From the NCBI RefSeq assembly GCF_000737715.1, contig NZ_JPRN01000005.1:124001-188000 (forward strand): DNA of 64,000 bases, read 5' to 3'. Position numbers and translations under genes: made by a program. The notes beneath the pieces are model-generated. The model saw nothing but the letters and a program-made list of their open reading frames with translations, was not told the DNA's origin and did not search any database. Positions 36,264 to 43,987 of this stretch are shown here, in pieces. Position 1 is the stretch's first letter. Each line of letters opens with the position of its first letter. Source of the DNA: Chryseobacterium sp. JM1 (GTDB taxonomy: Bacteria; Bacteroidota; Bacteroidia; Flavobacteriales; Weeksellaceae).

Positions 36264-37226
36264 ATGAAAATTATGAGAAAATTTCTGTTATCAATGATGG
36301 TATTCGTGGCAGCCTTGTCATTCAATGCCTGTAACGACTCTAACGCAGAACAGCCAATGAGTCAGAACGAAACGAGCAAAAAGCCTTTGACTGATCTTGG
36401 AAAAACGATTCCTGTGGGAATAGAAGATGAAAACGGTACCCTGAAAGTATCTTTCATCGTTACAGCTCAGTTCTATACCATCACGCCTACAAAGGAAAAT
36501 GAAGCGTACATCAGCCTGATCAGAGAAGCCGTGAAAAACGAATCTCCAATTCAGGTTTTCATCAAGCCAAACACGCATGAAATTGCGAAAGTAGAAAAAG
36601 GAAGCGAAGAAGATGTTCGCTTTTTCAAATCTGCTTATACCAAAGAGGTTAAAAATGAAACGAACAAACTTACCAGCGTTCTTCCCAACGTAGCTACGCT
36701 GAACAGCATGTTTACCCTGATCAAAAATCAGGCGTGCGGTACTTCTACAGCGTCATCTCCATGTATTACTTTCAGATATCCTGTAGACGGATGCTATGCC
36801 AGAGCTCACAAAATGAGACAAATCCTGATCAACAACGGCTACGACTGTGAAAAACAGTTTGTATACGGAAACTTAAAAGCATCTACCGGTACCTGCTGCG
36901 TTGCATGGAGTTATCACGTGGCCATTCTGGTAAGCTATAAAAATGCATCCGGCGTTACTGAAAAAAGAATCATAGATCCTTCCCTTTTCCCTAGCGGACC
37001 TGTAACGGACACGGCATGGAGAAACGCTTGTATCAACACGACTTGCGGATCTGCTTCAGTATCATCTTACGTTAATACTGCAGGAAATGTATACTACAGA
37101 AGCCCTTCCAATTCTTATCTGTATGACAATAACTTAGTGAACACGAATTGTGTACTTACTATATTCTCATCACTTTCAGGATGTTCTCCATCTCCGGCTC
37201 CAAATGTTGGAAGCTGTGGATTTTAA
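36264..37226 (+). CDS. Protein-glutaminase (protein-deamidating enzyme), prepro form
   Basis: The 320-residue precursor has an N-terminal signal segment (residues 1-23, Cys23 in a weak lipobox-like context), a pro-region to about 135 and a mature domain of 185 residues. From memory the mature part is nearly identical to the Chryseobacterium proteolyticum enzyme. With mature numbering from Leu136, the Cys42-His83-Asp103 triad is intact: Cys177 (DGCYARAH), His218 (WSYHVA) and Asp238 (IIDPS). Further mature-domain cysteines probably form disulfides. It deamidates glutamine side chains in folded proteins outside the cell. The pro-region blocks the active site until processed. Confidence 0.96.
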   Translation: MKIMRKFLLSMMVFVAALSFNACNDSNAEQPMSQNETSKKPLTDLGKTIPVGIEDENGTLKVSFIVTAQFYTITPTKENEAYISLIREAVKNESPIQVFIKPNTHEIAKVEKGSEEDVRFFKSAYTKEVKNETNKLTSVLPNVATLNSMFTLIKNQACGTSTASSPCITFRYPVDGCYARAHKMRQILINNGYDCEKQFVYGNLKASTGTCCVAWSYHVAILVSYKNASGVTEKRIIDPSLFPSGPVTDTAWRNACINTTCGSASVSSYVNTAGNVYYRSPSNSYLYDNNLVNTNCVLTIFSSLSGCSPSPAPNVGSCGF

Positions 37227-37235
37227 TTAACTTAT

Positions 37236-37278
37236 ACAGCTTCTGCAGTTTTAATAATTTAATTGCAGGAGCTGTTTA
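37236..37278 (+). terminator. Hairpin terminator after protein-glutaminase
   Basis: ACAGCTTCTGCA (37236-37247) pairs with TGCAGGAGCTGT (37264-37275) with one mismatch and ends in TTT, 9 nt after the stop codon. The short T run suggests partial termination. Confidence 0.7.
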
Positions 37279-37293
37279 CTAAATATTTTTTCT

Positions 37294-37605
37294 ATGAAAC
37301 CCTGGACTTATATACTATTACTACTATTTATGATCACATCCTGTTCCGGAAACTCAAGTTCACAGAACCTGACCTGGTATAATAACTCTGTCATCACTGA
37401 TGTCACTGAAGATCCGGAAAAACCGGAGGAATTCACCCGTGTATCCATTGGAATAAGTCCACAAATTTTTTACCTGTCTAAAAAAGCGGAAGATTATAAA
37501 ACCCTTCTGGAAAAAACAAGCGAGAGTAAAAAAAGAGGAAAAGCATATAATATAGGTATAGAAAACAACACCAATATTATCAAACAGGTGAATGAAGTTC
37601 CCTAA
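37294..37605 (+). CDS. Small lipoprotein of unknown function
   Basis: The 103-residue protein has a lipoprotein signal (LLLLFMITSC) and a polar domain without recognised motifs (VTEDPEKPEEFTRVSIGISPQIFYLSKKAEDY). It lies 67 nt after protein-glutaminase in the same direction, so readthrough co-expression is possible, but no functional link can be shown. Confidence 0.65.
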   Translation: MKPWTYILLLLFMITSCSGNSSSQNLTWYNNSVITDVTEDPEKPEEFTRVSIGISPQIFYLSKKAEDYKTLLEKTSESKKRGKAYNIGIENNTNIIKQVNEVP

Positions 37606-37680
37606 CACGGATTTCCTCTCCTTCCAATCGAAATACTGCACTTAAAGCAGGCCGATGAAAAAAACCAACCACATCCTTCA

Positions 37681-37712
37681 AAATCCCCCATCACAGAGAA
37701 TGATGGGGATTT
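37681..37712 (+). terminator. Terminator after the small lipoprotein gene
   Basis: AAATCCCCCATCA and TGATGGGGATTT form a stem with one bulged C, followed by TTTATTG. Confidence 0.8.
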
Positions 37713-37790
37713 TTATTGTTTTAACGTGAGTTCGGGATAAAACATTTGTTTTAGATATCTGATTTTAGGTTGAGGCTACCATTTAGAAAT

Positions 37791-37828
37791 GTCAATGGTG
37801 AATTTTGCTTCGCAAGTGAAAGGTGAAT
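37791..37828 (+). repeat. Interspersed repeat, GTGAATGGTGAAT family
   Basis: GTCAATGGTGAAT, the core TTTGCTTCGCAA and GTGAAAGGTGAAT are in series. It lies in a gene-free stretch of about 570 bp that also holds the inverted 34-nt repeat. Confidence 0.9.
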
Positions 37829-37959
37829 GATAGATTCAAGAACCAACAACCAAGATGTCAGACATTAGACTAAGGTTGTGGTAAAGGTTTAGACCGAGAT
37901 TGTGCATTTTATTTACAACAAACAAGCAACCCCGAACGTTTTTTAACCAGCAACTTGAT

Positions 37960-37993
37960 AACCCTCTTTCAAACTCATCTACTCTAAAACCCT
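37960..37993. repeat. 34-nt interspersed repeat, copy B (inverted)
   Basis: An exact reverse complement of 976-1009. It is followed by CCCTAAAACCCT simple sequence. Confidence 0.85.
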
Positions 37994-38069
37994 AAAACCC
38001 TCAAACTTTCCAACCCATACTACCCCTATTTAGCTTTTCTCTAAAATCGCTATAAATTAAATCTATTAA

Positions 38070-38093
38070 AATTAAATTGCACACAATTTAATT
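38070..38093. promoter_or_regulatory. OhrR-type operator
   Basis: A perfect 10-bp inverted repeat (AATTAAATTG, 38070-38079, and CAATTTAATT, 38084-38093) around CACA. It resembles the OhrR operators of other bacteria (AATT-rich arms). It covers the -33 TTG of the promoter for an operon that itself encodes OhrR. Confidence 0.85.
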
Positions 38094-38106
38094 AGTTATA
38101 CATTTG
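38077..38106 (+). promoter_or_regulatory. Promoter of the nitroreductase-ohrR-ohr operon
   Basis: TTG (38077-38079), 19 nt, then TACATTTG (38099-38106) is a near-ideal flavobacterial promoter. The -33 element is inside the operator, so repressor binding would block sigma contact. Confidence 0.8.
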
Positions 38107-38173
38107 CTAAAGAAATTCATCACCGGATTTTTCGGGATGATTACATAAAGAAATATAATTTAAAATAATAGAA

Positions 38174-38806
38174 ATGTCATTAATACAAGACCTACAATGG
38201 AGACACGCAGTAAAAGCGTATGATCCGTCAAAAAAAGTATCACAGGAAGATCTTAATACTATTTTAGAAGCAGCGAGACTGGCTCCTACTTCATCAGGAC
38301 TTCAGCCTTTCCGTATCATTGTAGTGGAAAACCAGGAATTAAAAGAAAAAATGGTAGCGGGAGCTCTAAACCCTGAAGTGATGAGAGACTCTTCTCACGT
38401 TTTGGTGTTTGCCGCGTGGGACAGCTACTCCAATGAAAAAATTGATAAAGTGTATGACCATCATACCGATGTAAGAGAACTGCCACAGGGCCGTTTTGGA
38501 AGTTATACAGATATGCTTAAACAAATGTATGGCAATCAGACTTCTGCGGAACATTTTGCCCATACAGCGCGTCAGACTTATATTGCTTTAGGTTTTGCTT
38601 TGGCTCAGGCTGCGGAATTAAAAATCGACAGTACACCGGCAGAAGGTTTCAGCAATGAAGTGGTAGATGAAATTCTTGGATTAAAAGAATTAGGATTAAA
38701 AAGTGTCAGCCTTCTGTATCTTGGATATAGAGATGAGGAAAAAGACTGGCTTTCAACGATGAAAAAAGTGAGAGTTCCTATGGAGGAATTTATCATCATA
38801 AAGTAA
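38174..38806 (+). CDS. Nitroreductase family NAD(P)H oxidoreductase
   Basis: The 210-residue FMN protein has the family marks RHAVKAYDPSKKVSQEDL, EAARLAPTSSGLQPFRIIVV, ARQTYIALGFALAQAAELKIDSTPAEGF and LGLKSVSLLYLGYRDEEKDW. It resembles NfsB/YdgI-type enzymes reducing nitroaromatics, quinones or oxidised electrophiles. It is first in the operon with ohrR and ohr (33 nt to ohrR), under an OhrR-type operator. A role in coping with organic peroxide or electrophile stress is therefore likely. Confidence 0.88.
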   Translation: MSLIQDLQWRHAVKAYDPSKKVSQEDLNTILEAARLAPTSSGLQPFRIIVVENQELKEKMVAGALNPEVMRDSSHVLVFAAWDSYSNEKIDKVYDHHTDVRELPQGRFGSYTDMLKQMYGNQTSAEHFAHTARQTYIALGFALAQAAELKIDSTPAEGFSNEVVDEILGLKELGLKSVSLLYLGYRDEEKDWLSTMKKVRVPMEEFIIIK

Positions 38807-38839
38807 TATATTCACAACAAACCTTTCATGCTCAGCCTT

Positions 38840-39274
38840 ATGGAAAATTCAAAATCGTTACAACTAGACAACCAGATCTGCTTTCCGCTTTATGTGATTG
38901 CAAAGGAGATTACGGGACTTTACCGGCCATTTCTTGATGAGATCGACATTACGTATCCGCAGTATCTCGTTTTGATGGTATTATGGGAAAACGACGGTCT
39001 TGCAGTGAGCCATATTGGCGACAAACTTTTTCTGGACAGCGGAACTTTAACACCTCTTCTAAAAAGACTGGAGAGCAAGGGAATCATCGACCGAAAAAGA
39101 AAAAAAGAGGATGAAAGAGTGGTTGAAGTCTTCCTGACTGAAGCTGGGAAAAAGCTACAGCAAAAGGCATGTGAAATTCCCGGAAAAATAAAGAATAAGA
39201 TCGGAATAGAAACAGAAGATCTTATTCATCTTAAGGAAACTATCCAAAAAATATTAAACAAAATAGAAAAATAA
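38840..39274 (+). CDS. ohrR: Organic hydroperoxide-sensing repressor OhrR (MarR family)
   Basis: The 144-residue winged-helix protein matches OhrR closely: LDNQICFPLYVIAKEITGLYRPFLDEIDITYPQYLVLMVLWE, LFLDSGTLTPLLKRLES, KRKKEDERVVEVFLTEAG. Cys14 (NQICF) is the redox-sensing Cys of the one-Cys type, although a second Cys (KACEIP) is present nearer the C-terminus. The ATG at 38840 (Met-Glu-Asn) matches family starts; an ATG at 38828 would add four residues. It probably represses its own operon until peroxide oxidises Cys14. Confidence 0.92.
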   Translation: MENSKSLQLDNQICFPLYVIAKEITGLYRPFLDEIDITYPQYLVLMVLWENDGLAVSHIGDKLFLDSGTLTPLLKRLESKGIIDRKRKKEDERVVEVFLTEAGKKLQQKACEIPGKIKNKIGIETEDLIHLKETIQKILNKIEK

Positions 39275-39697
39275 ATGAAAACGTTATATACAACGCAGGT
39301 AACTGCACAAGGCGGAAGAAACGGCCATGTAAAAAGTGAAAACGGAGTTTTGGATCTTGAAGTAAGAATGCCTAAAGCTTTAGGAGGTGGTAATGATGAT
39401 TTTGCCAATCCTGAAATGCTTTTTGCAGCCGGATATTCGGCGTGTTTTGACAGTGCGCTTAACAGAGTGATCAGTTTAGCGAAAACCAAAACAGGAGAAA
39501 CTACAGTAACTGCTAAGATCAGCATCGGACAGATTGAAAACGGAGGCTTCGGTCTGGCAGCAGAACTGGATGTGAATATTCCGGGAGTTTCTATCGAAGA
39601 AGCACAGGCTTTAACGGAAAAGGCTCACCAGATTTGTCCTTATTCCAATGCGACCAGAAATAATATGGAGGTGAAAATTGTTGTTACGAATAACTAA
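39275..39697 (+). CDS. ohr: Organic hydroperoxide resistance peroxidase
   Basis: The 140-residue OsmC-fold protein starts directly after the ohrR stop (TAAATG). The reactive pair is Cys in GYSACFDSAL and Cys in HQICPYSNATRNN. RNGHVKSENGVLDLEVRMPKALGG is the Ohr-type N-terminus rather than the OsmC type. It reduces organic hydroperoxides using lipoylated partners. A terminator follows. Confidence 0.95.
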   Translation: MKTLYTTQVTAQGGRNGHVKSENGVLDLEVRMPKALGGGNDDFANPEMLFAAGYSACFDSALNRVISLAKTKTGETTVTAKISIGQIENGGFGLAAELDVNIPGVSIEEAQALTEKAHQICPYSNATRNNMEVKIVVTNN

Positions 39698-39715
39698 GTT
39701 TAATTCCTTTTTAAT

Positions 39716-39747
39716 AAAAAATCTGTTTCTTTGGAGGCAGATTTTTT
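39716..39747 (+). terminator. ohr operon terminator
   Basis: AAAAAATCTG and CAGATTTTTT form a perfect 10-bp stem ending in T residues. Confidence 0.85.
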
Positions 39748-39798
39748 ATTTACTAGTGGAAAACAAAAAAACACTAACAGAATTAGTATACAGACATC

Positions 39799-40530
39799 AT
39801 GGATCATAGTTTTTTAATTATTTCTCTATCAGTTCTGGCAGCATTCTTCCTATTAATTAAATACTATACTCCAAAAATAAAAGGATATATTGGTGAACGC
39901 AGGGTTTCTGAAATTCTTAAAAGATTAAACAGTAAAGAATATATTGTCCTGAATAATATAGAATTAAAGATTAAAGGCTCCATTTCACAAATAGATCACA
40001 TTATTGTTTCAGATTATGGAATATTTGTTATTGAAACCAAGAATTATAAAGGCTGGATTTTAGGCTATGAAAAAGACAGGTATTGGTTTCAGGTTATTTA
40101 TAAGTACAGACGTAAGTTTTACAATCCTATTTTACAAAATCAGGGTCATATTTATGCTTTAAAACACGTCCTGAAAAACTATCCTTATTTGCGATATTAC
40201 TCAATAATTACATTTACAAAAAGGGCAACCCTAAAGACCAAAACATATACTGATGTTGTTTATACCAATAAGTTAATCAAAACCATAAAAAAATATGACT
40301 CAGCTTATATATATGAACGGACCAAGAACGAAATTGTCGCAACAATCCTCACTGCAAGGAAAAACAGTCGTACTGAAGATAAAAAAGTAATAGCCAACTC
40401 TACTATCAACCGAAATATTCCATGCCCAGATTGTGGGGGGAACCTTATTAAAAGAAATGGTCAATATGGGGCTTTCTGGGGCTGTAGTAATTTCCCGAAA
40501 TGTAAATATACAAGGAACAACAGTAGATAA
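39799..40530 (+). CDS. NERD-domain membrane protein with topoisomerase-type zinc finger
   Basis: The 243-residue protein has an N-terminal membrane helix (about residues 4-22) and a NERD nuclease-related domain: [41 protein letters not shown]. The Asp and Glu-x-Lys are the presumptive nuclease residues. It ends in a C4 zinc ribbon (CPDCGGNL ... [12 protein letters not shown]) like that in topoisomerase I. NERD proteins are thought to act on DNA, but their role is unsettled. It is monocistronic. Confidence 0.87.
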   Translation: MDHSFLIISLSVLAAFFLLIKYYTPKIKGYIGERRVSEILKRLNSKEYIVLNNIELKIKGSISQIDHIIVSDYGIFVIETKNYKGWILGYEKDRYWFQVIYKYRRKFYNPILQNQGHIYALKHVLKNYPYLRYYSIITFTKRATLKTKTYTDVVYTNKLIKTIKKYDSAYIYERTKNEIVATILTARKNSRTEDKKVIANSTINRNIPCPDCGGNLIKRNGQYGAFWGCSNFPKCKYTRNNSR

Positions 40531-40545
40531 GGCTTCTATCAGATA

Positions 40546-41175
40546 TTATCTCGTCGTAGAATCGCTTTTCTTAAAAGCATCCACTTTCTTATAAGAATCA
40601 TTCTTCTCTTTTTCTTTTTTATCTGAAATCAGGATTCCGAAAAGATGGTCTATTTCATGCTGAAAAATTACCGCGGTAAAACCTTCCACAATCTCTGAAT
40701 ACTTCTGCCCTTTCAAATCCACATATTCTAACTGAATCACTTTGCTTCTGTAAAACTGATCCCTGAATTCGGGAATGGATAAATCTCCTTCCGGGCCGAG
40801 GTTTTGTAATTCTGATCTCCAGACAATCACCGGATTGATGAAGTATTCTATTGGATTTCCTTCTTTGTCAAAACGCTGTACCCAGATCACTTTTCTGTTG
40901 ATTCCGACCTGTGGTGCCGCAATGCCTACTCCACCGTCTGTTGAAAGCAAAGATTCTTTCATTCTTTTCACTAAAACAGCGGTATTGAGCTCCACTGGGT
41001 TGATTTCTGAGGAAAGATTCAATAAAGTTTTATGCTGATCAGCATCTGTCGTCTGATAAATTGGCATCGCCGTATTGATATCCCCTTTATTAATGATAGA
41101 AATCTCACCAGAGGTCAATTTTTGTGCGTTGATAAAACCAATAAAAAGGATGAGCAGAAAAGATAATTTTTTCAT
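40546..41175 (-). CDS. Secreted peptide deformylase-like protein with Cys-to-Asp metal ligand
   Basis: The 209-residue protein starts with a clear signal peptide (cleavage after FINAQ), which cytosolic deformylases lack. The deformylase motifs are present: GGVGIAAPQVG (motif 1), EGDLSIPEF (motif 2) and QHEIDHLFG (motif 3). In motif 2 the metal-binding Cys of EGCLS is replaced by Asp131, while His173, Glu174 and His177 remain. It is probably a periplasmic metallohydrolase of unknown substrate. It is a stand-alone gene. Confidence 0.88.
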   Translation of the reverse strand: MKKLSFLLILFIGFINAQKLTSGEISIINKGDINTAMPIYQTTDADQHKTLLNLSSEINPVELNTAVLVKRMKESLLSTDGGVGIAAPQVGINRKVIWVQRFDKEGNPIEYFINPVIVWRSELQNLGPEGDLSIPEFRDQFYRSKVIQLEYVDLKGQKYSEIVEGFTAVIFQHEIDHLFGILISDKKEKEKNDSYKKVDAFKKSDSTTR

Positions 41176-41225
41176 TTTTACTATTTGTGATGCAAAGATA
41201 GCTAATGTGTTTCAAACCTATAATT

Positions 41226-41292
41226 GGGCTGAAGCCCTCTTTGGCTATTTTTATAAATTAAACGGGCTACAGCCCGTTCCTATTGAATTTTA
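41226..41292. repeat. Paired hairpins with CTATTGAATTTT tail, copy 2
   Basis: GGGCT-GA-AGCCC (41226-41237) and AACGGGCT-AC-AGCCCGTT (41261-41278) are followed by CCTATTGAATTTT. The layout is the same as at 9892-9960. Confidence 0.85.
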
Positions 41293-41385
41293 AAAGTATT
41301 TATTCAGGTATCATGAAATATTCAAACCTTTCGGATAAAGTCCTGAAACTATGCTGTCAGACATTTATTATATCCTTTTATAGTT

Positions 41386-41594
41386 GGAAAAGCGCAAAGA
41401 AACGCAAAGCTTAAACATAAATGAGGATATTTTAAGGCGCAAGAAAATCTAAGATTTTCAGCAAGGGTAAGGACGAGATTGCTTCGTCGATGTGCTCCTA
41501 GTAATGACAACGTTATACAATTTTATCGGAGATAAAATCCTTGCGCCTTAAGGCATTCGAATTAGAAAAAAATTGCGTTCCTTTGCGTTTTTCC
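41386..41594. repeat. Palindromic non-coding element, 209 bp
   Basis: Terminal arms of 22 nt (41386-41407 and 41573-41594) match with two differences (GGAAAA.CGCAAAG). A perfect inner 12-bp pair TTAAGGCGCAAG / CTTGCGCCTTAA lies at 41432-41443 and 41540-41551. A small palindrome GAAAATCT-A-AGATTTTC is at 41443-41459. It has no coding capacity and has the form of a miniature inverted-repeat element. Confidence 0.8.
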
Positions 41595-41634
41595 TATTAA
41601 AAAATTTAAACAATTTGTCTATTTAAAACAAAAA

Positions 41635-41668
41635 AACGGACCACAGCCCGTTTCTATTGAATTTTAAA
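41635..41668. repeat. Degenerate hairpin with CTATTGAATTTT tail, copy 3, covering a stop codon
   Basis: A degraded AACGG...GCCCGTT hairpin is followed by CTATTGAATTTTAAAA, which includes the TAA stop of the ChaN-like gene at 41664-41666. Confidence 0.75.
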
Positions 41669-42536
41669 ATGTTTTCGTCATATCAGCCGGAATGATCAGA
41701 TTGAAATCTGTCGGGCTATATTCTTTCGCAGGAACTTTTAGTTCAGGATCTTCAGATTCAAAAACAGAGATCACCGCCATCTTAAGATTCGGGTTCTTCT
41801 GCTTGATGTACCAGTAGATTCCACCGAATTCCTTGCTGTGATAATTTCCGTTGTAATGGATAAACGTTTTTCCGGCCTGCATACTCTTCAGGATAGATTC
41901 AGCCATGGTAGCATCTTTAGTAGCCTGTGCCGAGATGAAATTCATCACTTTCGTACCTTCCGCATGATCACCCATCATTGCTTTCATTTCCTGATATCCA
42001 GGAGTATCCAGTGTCACTTTAATCGGAAGCTGAGCGATATAAGATTTCTCTTTATCACTTAATTTATTCAGAGATTCCAGGCCTTCTTTTGCCGTTTGAG
42101 ACGCATATCTTCTTGGGATATTGGTAGCGATAAAATTCAGCTTTTTAGCTTTAGCAAAATCAACCAACGGCTTGTAATCCGTCGCGTAATTGTTCCATAG
42201 ACGGGCAGAGTCTTTTAATGTTTTAGCATCAAATTTCCCTTCCAGATATTGATTCAGCTGCGCCTGATTATCTCTTTCGAACATTTCTGCACCCAGGATG
42301 ATCTGTCCGTTTTTCTTCTGGAATAAACCTTCCGTCACCTTCAGCTGAAGCCAGTGGTTGATAGAACTGTTATGATTTTCACCAAAGAAAACCACATCAT
42401 ATTCAGCCAGTTCTTTAACCAGTTTTTCGGTCTTTACTTCTTTCCCTTTCTTATCATAAAACTGATAGGCTTTGATATCCTGCCCGCTTAATGAGCAAAA
42501 ACCTGCCAGCAAAACGACTATGAAAATATTCTTCAT
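41664..42536 (-). CDS. ChaN-like (DUF399) heme-binding family protein
   Basis: The 290-residue protein has a signal peptide (ILIVVLLAGFCSLSGQ-like) and the ChaN/Tiki fold marks FFGENHNSSINHWLQLKV, ILGAEMFERDNQ, NFIATNIPRRY, THFIHYNGNYHSKEFGGIYWY-type ending and MAVISVF. ChaN from Campylobacter binds paired hemes. The neighbouring heme-uptake operon makes a heme role plausible here. The ATG at 42536 is chosen because it begins the signal peptide; the longer frame adds ten unrelated residues. Its stop codon lies in a repeat. Confidence 0.85.
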   Translation of the reverse strand: MKNIFIVVLLAGFCSLSGQDIKAYQFYDKKGKEVKTEKLVKELAEYDVVFFGENHNSSINHWLQLKVTEGLFQKKNGQIILGAEMFERDNQAQLNQYLEGKFDAKTLKDSARLWNNYATDYKPLVDFAKAKKLNFIATNIPRRYASQTAKEGLESLNKLSDKEKSYIAQLPIKVTLDTPGYQEMKAMMGDHAEGTKVMNFISAQATKDATMAESILKSMQAGKTFIHYNGNYHSKEFGGIYWYIKQKNPNLKMAVISVFESEDPELKVPAKEYSPTDFNLIIPADMTKTF

Positions 42537-42645
42537 TTTTATTTTATTTAAACACAAATTATACAAATTTTTACGCTGATTTTAATTGATTTAAACACAA
42601 ATTACACAAATGTTGCTGCACAAATAACACAAATTTGCACACTGA

Positions 42646-42849
42646 TTTTTAACCACAAAAGTCACAAAAGACTTTTAACTTATTTAAACACTTTAGTTTC
42701 AAAAGCTTTACTATTTTAAAACATTAAGAATACATAAGCAGAAAATCAAAGATTTTCACAGAACTTAAGTGTACTTCTTATGCGCAATGTATTAACTTTA
42801 GAAATAACTAAAGTCTTTAATAAACTTTTGTGACTTTTGTGGTTAAAAA
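42646..42849. repeat. 204-bp element with perfect 25-bp terminal inverted repeats
   Basis: The arms 42646-42670 (TTTTTAACCACAAAAGTCAC...) and 42825-42849 are exact reverse complements enclosing 154 bp. Inside, ACTTTAGTT and AACTAAAGT are again inverse. It has no coding sequence. It sits between the ChaN-like gene and the hmuS terminator and fills most of the 42537-42904 gap. Confidence 0.9.
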
Positions 42850-42904
42850 AATTTGCTATTTATTTATTCTTAAGCAAATCTAGTGATCTGCATCAAAAAC
42901 AAAA

Positions 42905-42934
42905 GGCCGTCTTGAATTAAAAAACAAAACGGCC
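42905..42934 (-). terminator. Heme operon terminator
   Basis: GGCCGT and ACGGCC form a 6-bp stem with an 18-nt loop 20 nt past the hmuS stop, with T-rich sequence following on the minus strand. Confidence 0.65.
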
Positions 42935-42954
42935 CATTCAAAATCATCTAATTA

Positions 42955-43983
42955 TTATTTCTCTAATTCTGCTACAAGATCTTTCCACTCCTGAAGTTCA
43001 GGGATTCCCGGCTTTCTCTTTCCGAAGAACTGAACGATGAAGTCTCCTTCTTTGTTGAATACTTCGATAGCCGTTACTTCTCCGTCTTCAGTAGGTTTCT
43101 TCACGATCCATGCTTCTGCAATTTTCGTCACATCCAGGTGTAAGTTGAAATCCGGATCCATTACATTGAACCATTGCTGGTGCCAAAGTGTTTTCTTCAC
43201 ATTTCCGGTGTGGATCTGGATAATTCCTCTGTTTCCAACGAATACCATAATCGGAATATTCTTTTCTGAAGCATCTTCAAGAACATTCACCACTTTAGCA
43301 TTATCTATTTTTTTAGCAAATCCTTCAGGTGCTAATCTTAATGCCTGAGTTCTGCTTACCCCGAATTTTCTTGTCATCATAAAGAAATCGTGGGTATCTT
43401 TTAATTCTGTCCATGCTTTTTTGAATCCTTCAGCATCAATTTCAGCATCTGCCTTTTCAGGTGCTTTTGGAGCCACCGCCTCAACAGCAAACGCCTGGTT
43501 CTGATCTTCTGCCTTGAATTGCTCTACAATCGCATCGAAAGCTGCTTCTTCACTATTTTTTGTCAGATAGATCTTATGAAGGGCAAGACCGTCTTTTCCA
43601 AAAAACTGAAGGCTTTTTTTATCTCCTTCCACTACTGCAAATGCAGATTTCCAGTGGTTAAGGAATATTCTAAGGTCAATATCTTCTCCTACGAAAAGCT
43701 GTGCGTGAGGGCTGCTGAAATCACCGTTCTGGTAGATTCCTTTTCTTTCGTGCACACACTCGTCATTGCGGGTAAGCGCCATTACTTTTCCAAGCTTCTC
43801 TGCTTCGGTAAGGATAGCAGGAAAATCAGCATTCAGAACCGTAACGCCTTCTCCAATGCTTGTTACCAATAATTCAGCTTCGCTTACGCCCAACTGTGCC
43901 GCAGCGTTTCTTATTCTTATATGTGGATTTTCTGCTTTCAGAGCTTCCCATTTTTCCTTTAAATCATTAACTAACGTGCTCAT
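42955..43983 (-). CDS. hmuS: Hemin-degrading/heme-trafficking factor HmuS (HemS/ChuS family)
   Basis: The 342-residue cytosolic protein is a tandem duplication: each half starts with a helix such as LKEKWEALKAENPHIRIRNAAAQLGVSEAELL or LKDTHDFFMMTRKFGVSRTQALRLAP. Each continues with VFVGNRGIIQIHTGNVKK or LFVGEDIDLRIFLNHWKSAFAV-type strands. The family binds heme and releases iron. It is the last gene of the heme operon, 4 nt after the methyltransferase gene. Confidence 0.93.
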   Translation of the reverse strand: MSTLVNDLKEKWEALKAENPHIRIRNAAAQLGVSEAELLVTSIGEGVTVLNADFPAILTEAEKLGKVMALTRNDECVHERKGIYQNGDFSSPHAQLFVGEDIDLRIFLNHWKSAFAVVEGDKKSLQFFGKDGLALHKIYLTKNSEEAAFDAIVEQFKAEDQNQAFAVEAVAPKAPEKADAEIDAEGFKKAWTELKDTHDFFMMTRKFGVSRTQALRLAPEGFAKKIDNAKVVNVLEDASEKNIPIMVFVGNRGIIQIHTGNVKKTLWHQQWFNVMDPDFNLHLDVTKIAEAWIVKKPTEDGEVTAIEVFNKEGDFIVQFFGKRKPGIPELQEWKDLVAELEK

Positions 43984-43987
43984 TATT

